Assembly (NCBI GenBank): GCA_910588375.1 | Contig: CAJUQA010000001.1 | Coordinates: forward strand, 124,001-188,000 | DNA length: 64,000 nucleotides | Direction: 5' to 3' | Source: an uncultured Odoribacter sp. | Lineage (GTDB): Bacteria > Bacteroidota > Bacteroidia > Bacteroidales > Marinifilaceae | Shown: one piece after another, positions 43,668-50,248 of the stretch | Layout: the number at the start of each line of letters is the position of its first letter | Position numbering within the stretch: position 1 is the first letter of the stretch | The notes under the pieces: generated by a model | What the model saw: only the letters and a program-made list of their open reading frames with translations | Database searches by the model: none | Told to the model about the DNA's origin: nothing | Position numbers and translations under genes: made by a program

Positions 43668-43675
43668 CAAAGTTA
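43668..43675 (-). promoter_or_regulatory. -7 element of the AlbA_2-type gene
   Basis: The minus strand reads TAACTTTG, 20 nt before the ATG. No clear -33 element. Confidence 0.5.
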
Positions 43676-43781
43676 GTTATTTGTTCTATATTAATAGTTA
43701 AAATATCTGGTTTGACATCATCGTCAAACCAGAATTTTCTCATATTGTGAAACTTGTTTTAAGGGAAGACCTTGCAAAATT

Positions 43782-46601
43782 TTAACTCACGGGGGTAATT
43801 TTGATTTGGCCGCTACCGCTTCTTGCTCCATTGGACATGGAGGAATTCCTGAATATATCAGTATTGACGTATCCGGAACCACCACCACCGCCAACTCCAT
43901 ACCGACTTTGAGGTTTGGCCGATTTAGGTCCATCTCCAGCCCCATACCCTCCGTAATAACCGCCACCACCGCCACCTGTTCCCGTTGCATTAGTTCCACC
44001 ATAAGTACCTGTTCCTCCCCGTCCCAATGTATAACCGGAAGTTTGGGTACCCGGAGAAGTGGCTGTCGAAGTTGAATAACGTTGTCCATAACCACCACTG
44101 TTACCTCCTCCACTACCACCAATTCCAGAACCACCCGAACCGCCGCCTCCACCGCCGGCCACCATGATCCGGTCAGATAACGCCGTTCCTCCTATACGAA
44201 TATCTGTCGCACCACCACCGCCACCGCCGATATTACCAACAGATTCATCACCACCACCACTTCCACCTCCATTCCAACCACCGCTACCGCCAGCCTTTGT
44301 GGAACTTGTTCCACCCCTCTCTCCCACATATAAATAATAGGTTGTAATTGCATTTAAAGTTACGCTCCCTTGGGCATAACCGCCATAACCACCCCGCGCA
44401 GAGTAAGAATTGACATATCCCGTTCCGCCTTGTGCTCCCCAGCACTCCATTTTGTATGTACCGGCGGCCAGTTTTATGCTGTCCATGTGGCCGGTGTAGG
44501 GTATGAGGTTGCTGATTTTTATTGTTGCGGAAAATACATCCGAAGGGCATTGTGTGATATGGGCTTTCAGTGTAAATTCTTCATTTACCAATCCTCCTGC
44601 TATTGTCAAGGAATTGGAGCTTTTGCTATGTACGTATGCCCATGAAGGGGCACCCTCCAACTGCCATTGGGCAGAAGTGTTTGTTCCCCAATATTGGGTT
44701 ACGGACACCGAACTTCCCGCATTGAAGCTATAATCCGGTTTGGCAAAAGGCTTCGGCAATATTTTTACCGTCAGGATATTACTTTCCGCGACCCCCAGCG
44801 AAGAGATACCGACCCGTTTGAATTGATAAGTCAGAGTGGAAGTGGTGTTATTTTCCAGGACATAACCTTTCAGTGTCTCGTTTGTTGCGTTAGCAAGCAA
44901 ATCAAATTTGGCTTCTCCCGGTTTCTTGACGTACCATGTATATTGGAAACGAACGTTTGGAAAGTCAGGGCAAAACGCATCCTGCACATTAGTAATGTTT
45001 GTTCCTCCCCAGCATCCGGTATCCGGAGCACTGATTTCCCCACCATTGATTTCAATTCCTGAAAGACTGTACACTCCGCGAAAACCTACGGTACTGTCCC
45101 GCTGCGTAATTGTCGTGAAGTAATTCATTGCCTCTGTCCGGTCGGAAGTCCTCAGTAAGTCATCCGCACTGTTAAAACCTCCACCCCGCACACCGTAATA
45201 AGAAGTAGAAGCATTCCAAAGCGCAGAATTATATACACCCGTACCGCAACTGCCGCCGTCCAGATTGCTATAATTCACATTCGCACACAGTTCTTTCAGA
45301 TTTCCGCTCATTTCCATAACAGCCCAATAGGTTGCTCCTGCTTGGGTCTGATTCGTTGCCGACGTGGCAAACAACCCACACCGTACGGGACCGTTGATAC
45401 TATTACTTGTACCGCTGTTTACGTTCTTCAAGTAACTTAATGCCTGTTCTCGTTCATCACCCCGATAATTTAAATCGCCCAATCCGTTTAAACGGTTCAC
45501 TCCGTTGTTGGTATTCCAAGCATACTCTCCTTTATCCGGTACTTGCGGATAGAAACGGCGGCATGCCTTTTCGTATTCCAATTCACTCATCGGACGCAAG
45601 CCGCTCCAACTGCAATACGCTATCATATCCTCGATGCTCATATAATTACAAGCCAACGTCTGACCGTCATTCGTACTAAAGAGGTCATTAGCGGGATTGA
45701 GGTTATTACCGAAAACCACCGGAACGGTCGGGGTACGCTGTTCCACAAACACGATGCCGTTCCGGCAACTCGGATTTTTCAAATCACCAAAAACGTAATC
45801 CCCTCTCTTCATTGCAGAGAAGTTGTTGTTTGTGACCCGCGCTTTCTGTTGCTCGAGGGTCAAAGAATTGAGGAATTCTACATATTGCTCCTGGCTCGTT
45901 TCATATTTCATCACATAGAAGCCGGCATACCCTTTCGGATAAGAAGCCGCCAAGGAAACATTCGGCATACCGTTCTTGGCGGAAAGTGTCAAAGCACTTT
46001 CAGAGTCAATGACTACGGCAGCCGTGTCACCAACAGCAAAACTTTTGTAAGAAGAAGCATCCCCCAAGTAATACGCCCCGTAAGGAACATATACCATTTC
46101 AATGGCGTGAACAGCAACGTAAATACCGTTCAATGCGTCACCGAAATCTGCGGAAGTAAGTCCCGTACTGTTAAGAGGCCATTTCGCCTGTAGCCGGACA
46201 CTGACATTTCCCTCTGAGATTCCGTTACGCATGACGTACAAACCGTTTACCTTTCCGGCATTGGCACCGACCATGTAAGCGTAACCGCCTCCCTCGTTAC
46301 CGGCAGCAGTATTCAATACATGACCCGATGAACTTAAATACGCATGCTGCCAAGGGTTTTCCAACCCACGCTTTTTGTACTTGAAAAACACCCAGGCAGC
46401 ATCCCAATTGAAATCATCCCGCCAGGAGTTGTCCCAACGGAGGGTGACTTCGATAACAGCCGTATCGCCCGTAAAACCGGTCACTCGCGTTTTGCCCTCC
46501 ACACGGATGTTGTTCGCTTTGACGCCCGCTATTGTACACAACAACAATAATACGGGCAAGAAGATTTGACACACACAGACACATCCAAATAATTTCTTCA
46601 T
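43782..46601 (-). CDS. Secreted SUMF1-like protein with Ig-like and Gly-rich (ALK/LTK-like) C-terminus
   Basis: The 939-residue product has a signal peptide (to about VKANN), a beta-rich N-terminal part with VEVTLRWDNSWRDDFNWDAAWVFFKYKK-type text, then a SUMF1/formylglycine-generating-enzyme-like C-type-lectin fold at about 165-515 (PYGAYYLGDASSY, GFYVMKYETSQEQYVEFLNSL, LRPMSELEYEKACRRFYP, YWAVMEMSGNLKELCANV, YGVRGGGFNSADDLLRTSDR, VGFRGVYSL). Ig- or PKD-like text follows to about 690. The last 240 residues match the glycine-rich domain pattern (TYKMECWGAQGG, YLYVGERGG, GGGGGATDIRIGG, MVAGGGGGGSG, GYVNTDIF). An enzymatic role is doubtful; adhesion or recognition is more likely. It follows the ncRNA at 46655-46890. 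Confidence 0.8.
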   Translation of the reverse strand: MKKLFGCVCVCQIFLPVLLLLCTIAGVKANNIRVEGKTRVTGFTGDTAVIEVTLRWDNSWRDDFNWDAAWVFFKYKKRGLENPWQHAYLSSSGHVLNTAAGNEGGGYAYMVGANAGKVNGLYVMRNGISEGNVSVRLQAKWPLNSTGLTSADFGDALNGIYVAVHAIEMVYVPYGAYYLGDASSYKSFAVGDTAAVVIDSESALTLSAKNGMPNVSLAASYPKGYAGFYVMKYETSQEQYVEFLNSLTLEQQKARVTNNNFSAMKRGDYVFGDLKNPSCRNGIVFVEQRTPTVPVVFGNNLNPANDLFSTNDGQTLACNYMSIEDMIAYCSWSGLRPMSELEYEKACRRFYPQVPDKGEYAWNTNNGVNRLNGLGDLNYRGDEREQALSYLKNVNSGTSNSINGPVRCGLFATSATNQTQAGATYWAVMEMSGNLKELCANVNYSNLDGGSCGTGVYNSALWNASTSYYGVRGGGFNSADDLLRTSDRTEAMNYFTTITQRDSTVGFRGVYSLSGIEINGGEISAPDTGCWGGTNITNVQDAFCPDFPNVRFQYTWYVKKPGEAKFDLLANATNETLKGYVLENNTTSTLTYQFKRVGISSLGVAESNILTVKILPKPFAKPDYSFNAGSSVSVTQYWGTNTSAQWQLEGAPSWAYVHSKSSNSLTIAGGLVNEEFTLKAHITQCPSDVFSATIKISNLIPYTGHMDSIKLAAGTYKMECWGAQGGTGYVNSYSARGGYGGYAQGSVTLNAITTYYLYVGERGGTSSTKAGGSGGWNGGGSGGGDESVGNIGGGGGGATDIRIGGTALSDRIMVAGGGGGGSGGSGIGGSGGGNSGGYGQRYSTSTATSPGTQTSGYTLGRGGTGTYGGTNATGTGGGGGGYYGGYGAGDGPKSAKPQSRYGVGGGGGSGYVNTDIFRNSSMSNGARSGSGQIKITPVS

Positions 46602-46654
46602 ACACGAAAATTACTTAGCACCTTGAAGTCCCCGGAAAGGCTGGTTAATGACAA

Positions 46655-46890
46655 TAAAAAAGCGTGGGAACTTTAGTTTATCTGTCTTAAGGTACGGCCA
46701 AGCACCTACACCAAAATAAACAGTTACCCACGCTTGACCGGGTATATAGAAAATATATACGGCAAACGTGAACGTTTGTACTGCTTATCCCTTGGTGTTA
46801 AAAATTGGCCGTTTTTAAGACAAGGATAAAGCTAAACGCTTCAAATCAAATATGTCTGCTACGATTAAGTACGCTTACTTTCTCCGTAGC
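46655..46890 (-). ncRNA. Candidate structured ncRNA with a kissing loop
   Basis: The minus strand, read from about 46890 to 46655, holds a chain of hairpins and ends in an intrinsic terminator. H1: CTGCTACG/CGTAGCAG (46892-46885 with 46863-46856), which starts slightly before the nominal boundary. H2: GCTTTATCCTTG/CAAGGGATAAGC with two bulges (46832-46821 with 46794-46783), enclosing TTAAAAA-CGGCCAA-TTTTTAA. H3: CAAACG/CGTTTG (46778-46763). H4: GTATATA/TATATAC (46760-46742). H5: AAGCGTGGG/CCCACGCTT with inner ATAAAC/GTTTAT pairs and the tip AGGTGC-TTGGCC-GTACCT, then TTTTTATT. Loop CGGCCAA (46811-46805) and loop TTGGCC(G) (46701-46695) are complementary over six to seven bases. I do not recognise it as a known family. 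It may be a stand-alone sRNA or an attenuator of the next gene. Confidence 0.65.
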
Positions 46891-46894
46891 AGGG

Positions 46895-46902
46895 CAAAGG
46901 TA
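46895..46902 (-). promoter_or_regulatory. -7 element of the candidate ncRNA
   Basis: The minus strand reads TACCTTTG, with TTTA 19 nt upstream in the -33 position. The first hairpin of the candidate RNA begins just downstream. Confidence 0.6.
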
Positions 46903-46974
46903 AGAAAAAAGTTGAAAGAGTTAAAGAAGTTGAAAAAGTTAAAAGGTTGAAGAGAAGAGGACGCGAAAGCCGAC

Positions 46975-47043
46975 ACGTTATAATGCCTTAGGCATAGACA
47001 TTATAATGCATAGGGTATAGACGTTATAAGGTATTTTACAAAG
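46975..47043. repeat. 23-bp imperfect tandem repeats, about 2.5 copies
   Basis: Units start at 46975 (ACGTTATAATGCCTTAGGCATAG), 46998 (ACATTATAATGCATAGGGTATAG) and 47021 (ACGTTATAAGG, then diverging). The shared core is AC(G/A)TTATAA. They lie between the ncRNA promoter and the rod-like fold. Confidence 0.7.
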
Positions 47044-47180
47044 GTTTCTTTCGGGTTGCTCATTAGTTTCCCTCCATCACCTCCGAGTCAACTGGGATGT
47101 AGGAACGGACCAACGGCAGCCGGGAGCGTAAGTGATACGCCGCTACATTCCAATTGCTATGCCGTGCTATGAGAGAAACC
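47043..47180. other. Second structured element, strand unclear
   Basis: This non-coding stretch folds into an irregular rod: GGTTTCT/AGAAACC (47043-47049, 47174-47180), CTCAT/ATGAG (47059-47063, 47169-47173), AACTGGGATGTAG with CTACATTCCAATT (13 bp with one mismatch and one wobble; 47090-47102, 47143-47155) and GCGTA/TACGC (47126-47130, 47136-47140). On the plus strand it contains ATCACCTCC, identical to the 16S rRNA tail; on the minus strand the same bases read GGAGGTGAT. No promoter match was found for either strand. A 6S-like RNA or a mobile-element remnant are both possible. Confidence 0.45.
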
Positions 47181-47217
47181 CCTGGGCATCTCCTGACTAT
47201 TTTATAGGAAATGTGGG

Positions 47218-48855
47218 TTACTTTTTCTCGATTTCCCGCAGATTTTCCATTTTCTTTTTCCGTAAGAAGCCGTTGATGTCCTCCAAATGTTCCGTCACTT
47301 TCCGGTTGCCGAATTCGTAGACTTTTTTTACCAAGCCGTTGAGGAAATCGCGGTCGTGGGAAACGACGATTAAGGTCCCGTCAAAATTGATGAGTGCATT
47401 TTTCAGAATATCTTTCGTTTTTAAGTCGAGGTGGTTGGTCGGCTCGTCCAGTATTAGGAAATTGACGGGTTGGAGCAGCAGTTTGATCATGGCTAACCGG
47501 GTGCGTTCCCCTCCGGAGAGGACCTTCACTTTTTTGTCGATGTCGTCGCCGCTGAACATGAAGGCTCCTAATAGGTTTTTGGTATTGCTTTTCAGTTCTA
47601 AGGGCGTGACGTCGTCCACCGTCTGGAAGACAGTCAGCTCTTCATCCAGCAGGGATGCCTGGTTTTGGGCAAAATAGCCTATTTGGACATTGTGTCCCAA
47701 GGTGAGCGTACCCGTGTAGTCTGTGAGTTCGCCCATGATACATTTGACAAGGGTGGATTTTCCTTCCCCGTTCCGTCCCACGAAGGCTACTTTTTCTCCC
47801 CGTTCCAGAGTGAAGTGTGCATTGTTGAAAACTTCGTGGCTGCCGTAATGCTTGGATAAATCCTGAACGATGAGCGGATAGTTGCCCGAACGGGGGGAGG
47901 GCGGGAATTTCAGCCGCAGGGCGGAGGTGTCCTCTTCGTCCACTTCGATCAGTTCCAGTTTTTCCAGCATTTTCACCCGGGACTGCACTTGCAGGGTTTT
48001 TGAATAGGTGCCTTTGAAGCGTTCGATAAACTCTTTGGTTTCGGCAATCATTTTCTGCTGTTCGTCGTAGGCTTTCTGTTGCTGCTGCCGGCGTTCCTGC
48101 CTCAGCACCAGGTATTGGGAATAGTTGACTTTGTAGTCGTAGATGCGTCCCATGGTGACTTCGATGGTGCGGGTTGTGATGTTGTCCACAAAGGTGCGGT
48201 CGTGGGAAATCAGCACCACCGCTTTGCCGTTTTCAATCAGGAAGTCTTCCAGCCATTGGATGGAATCTATGTCGAGATGGTTGGTCGGCTCGTCCAATAG
48301 AAGTACATCCGGGTTTTTCAGCAGCATTTTGGCCAGTTCGATACGCATGCGCCAGCCGCCGCTGAAATCGGATGTCGGGCGGTTGAAGTCTTCGCGTTTG
48401 AACCCCAGTCCCAACAGCGTTTTTTCGACGTCCGCTTCGAAATGGGTCATGTCGATGCTGTAGAATTTCTCGCTGAGCGTGGATACGTCTTCGATGAGTT
48501 TATAGTATTCCGGTGAATCGTAGTCCGTCCGTTCCGTCAGTTGCCGGTTCAGGTCTTCTATCCGTTTTTCCATTTCAAACAGATGGGAAAACGCCTGGGA
48601 GGCTTCTTCAAAAACCGTCCGGCCGTCTTCTGTCATCAGGTGTTGCGGCAGGTAGGCGATGACTGTGTCTTTCGGTGCCGTTACGCTTCCTTTGGTGGGT
48701 TTCCGTACGCCTGCCAATATTTTCAGCAGGGTGGATTTGCCTGCTCCGTTTTTGCCCATGAGGGCGATACGGTCTTTTTCGTTAATCTGAAAGGAAACAT
48801 CTTTAAAAAGGATGCGGTCGCCGAAATCTACTGTAAGTCCGTCTGCTGAAATCAT
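47218..48855 (-). CDS. ABC-F family ATPase
   Basis: The 545-residue product has two ABC ATPase domains and no membrane segment, as in ABC-F translation factors. Walker A motifs are GKNGAGKSTLLKIL and GRNGEGKSTLVKCI; signatures are DFSGGWRMRIELAK and LSGGERTRLAMIK; Walker B are VLLLDEPTNHLD and FLILDEPTNHLD. The linker that reaches the ribosomal P/E site is ERRQQQQKAYDEQQKMIAETKEFIERFKGTYSKTLQVQSRVKMLEKL. A short C-terminal extension ends at KKMENLREIEKK. It resembles the YbiT/Uup group of housekeeping members. Drug resistance cannot be inferred. Confidence 0.93.
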   Translation of the reverse strand: MISADGLTVDFGDRILFKDVSFQINEKDRIALMGKNGAGKSTLLKILAGVRKPTKGSVTAPKDTVIAYLPQHLMTEDGRTVFEEASQAFSHLFEMEKRIEDLNRQLTERTDYDSPEYYKLIEDVSTLSEKFYSIDMTHFEADVEKTLLGLGFKREDFNRPTSDFSGGWRMRIELAKMLLKNPDVLLLDEPTNHLDIDSIQWLEDFLIENGKAVVLISHDRTFVDNITTRTIEVTMGRIYDYKVNYSQYLVLRQERRQQQQKAYDEQQKMIAETKEFIERFKGTYSKTLQVQSRVKMLEKLELIEVDEEDTSALRLKFPPSPRSGNYPLIVQDLSKHYGSHEVFNNAHFTLERGEKVAFVGRNGEGKSTLVKCIMGELTDYTGTLTLGHNVQIGYFAQNQASLLDEELTVFQTVDDVTPLELKSNTKNLLGAFMFSGDDIDKKVKVLSGGERTRLAMIKLLLQPVNFLILDEPTNHLDLKTKDILKNALINFDGTLIVVSHDRDFLNGLVKKVYEFGNRKVTEHLEDINGFLRKKKMENLREIEKK

Positions 48856-48883
48856 AATGTCTGTCTGAAATTTAAAATTCCGT

Positions 48884-48891
48884 CAAAGTTA
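48884..48891 (-). promoter_or_regulatory. -7 element of the ABC-F gene
   Basis: The minus strand reads TAACTTTG, a match to TAnnTTTG, 28 nt before the ATG. Confidence 0.6.
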
Positions 48892-49099
48892 GAAAAAAAT
48901 AAACACCTGCTCTCCGGAATCGTATAGGAGAAAGGGGAAAAAAGGAAAAAGTCCACACCGGTGGGGAATTTTTCCCCGGGAAAAATGAAACAAAATGTAA
49001 AGAAAAAAGGTAAGGTCTTTATGGTGAATGGATTGTGTCGGGAGGGCGTTTTTGGCATGTGATTTTCATACGGAATTTATTTGAATAATATAAAATGTC

Positions 49100-50248
49100 A
49101 TGAGTAGAAAGTATATGCTGGCAGTGGTGGCCCTGGCTGCCGTTTTATCGGGAGGATGTAAAAAAGAAAAAGAGCCGGAGAAAGTGGTTGTGCAGATGGA
49201 GAAGGTGGGAACGGATAATCTGGAAATTTACGGTGAATATGTGGGGCGAATCCGGGCGCGGCGCTTTGTTGAAGTGCGGGCGCGGGTGGAAGGTTATTTG
49301 GAAAAGATGCTTTTTGAAGAGGGAAAGAAAGTGCATCAGAACCAACCTTTGTTTATGATTAACCGGGCTCAGTATAAAGCCCGGGCGGATAAGGCGGATG
49401 CCCAGTTGAAGAAAGACCTGGCTCAGGAGGCCAAGGCAGCAAGAGATGTGGAGCGTCTCCGGCCTCTTTATGAGCAGAAAGCAGCCAGTCAGCTGGACCT
49501 GGATAATGCCGTGGCGGCTTATGAAAGTGCGAAGGCAAGTGTCGCCATGAGCCGGGCTGATTTGGCACAGGCCAATCTGGAATTGGGGTATACTACCGTG
49601 AAGTCGCCTGTTTCGGGCTATATCAGTGAAAGATATGTGGACATCGGGACTCTCGTGGGACCCGGTGCAAAGTCTTTGTTGGCGACGATTGTGGACAGTG
49701 ATACGGTATTGGTGGATTTCAGCCTTACGGCTCAGGATTATCTGAGGAGTTTGCAGCGGAATGTGAAATTGGGCGAAAAGGATATGTCGCGTTCCTGGCA
49801 GCCGAATATCACCGTTACTTTGGCCGACAATTCCATTTATCCCATCCGCGGGCTGGTGGATTTCGCCGAGCCGCAGGTGGATCCCAAGACCGGGACTTTT
49901 GGTGTGCGGGCGGAATTGGCGAATCCGGAGCGGAAGTTGCTCCCGGGACAGTTTACCAAGGTGAAACTGCTTTTGGACGTGAGGGAGAATGCTATTGTTA
50001 TTCCGTCGAAAGCGGTGGTGATGGAAAAAGGCGGGGCATACGTGTATGTGGTGCGCCGCGACAGTACGGCTGAAAAACGTTTTATCGAGACCGGTCCCGA
50101 AGTCGACAACAGTATTGTGGTGGAGCGGGGACTTGGTGTCGGGGAGACGATAATTACCGAAGGATATAATAAATTGACTCCGGGCGTGCTCGTGATACCG
50201 GCAGCTGTGCCTGTCCGGGAAGAACAGGAAAAGGAGGATAAATTATGA
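49100..50248 (+). CDS. RND efflux periplasmic adaptor (AcrA/MexA-like)
   Basis: The 382-residue lipoprotein (MSRKYMLAVVALAAVLSGGCKK, lipobox SGGC) bridges pump and outer-membrane channel. It shows the lipoyl halves (VEVRARVEGYLEKMLFEEGKKVHQNQPLFMIN and VKSPVSGYISERYVDIGTLVGPG), the alpha-hairpin between them (ADAQLKKDLAQEAKAARDVERLRPLYEQKAASQLDLDNAVAAYESAKASV), and the membrane-proximal domain (NAIVIPSKAVVMEKGGAYVYVV). Its stop overlaps the pump ATG by four bases. No regulator is adjacent. Confidence 0.94.
   Translation: MSRKYMLAVVALAAVLSGGCKKEKEPEKVVVQMEKVGTDNLEIYGEYVGRIRARRFVEVRARVEGYLEKMLFEEGKKVHQNQPLFMINRAQYKARADKADAQLKKDLAQEAKAARDVERLRPLYEQKAASQLDLDNAVAAYESAKASVAMSRADLAQANLELGYTTVKSPVSGYISERYVDIGTLVGPGAKSLLATIVDSDTVLVDFSLTAQDYLRSLQRNVKLGEKDMSRSWQPNITVTLADNSIYPIRGLVDFAEPQVDPKTGTFGVRAELANPERKLLPGQFTKVKLLLDVRENAIVIPSKAVVMEKGGAYVYVVRRDSTAEKRFIETGPEVDNSIVVERGLGVGETIITEGYNKLTPGVLVIPAAVPVREEQEKEDKL

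Noticed and set aside
43800..44420. CRISPR-like appearance of repeated CCACCACCGCC strings
   Set aside because: They are in-frame Gly codons of the Gly-rich domain, with no constant repeat or spacer lengths.
46655..46890. Known RNAs: tmRNA, RNase P, SRP RNA, cobalamin or purine riboswitch
   Set aside because: Signature strings (tRNA-like T-loop, GAGGAAAGTCC, GGAAGGAAGCAGC, B12 box, purine core) are missing.
43782..47217. Diversity-generating retroelement around the SUMF1-like gene
   Set aside because: The fold is right for a target, but I see no reverse transcriptase, accessory avd gene or template repeat in the window.
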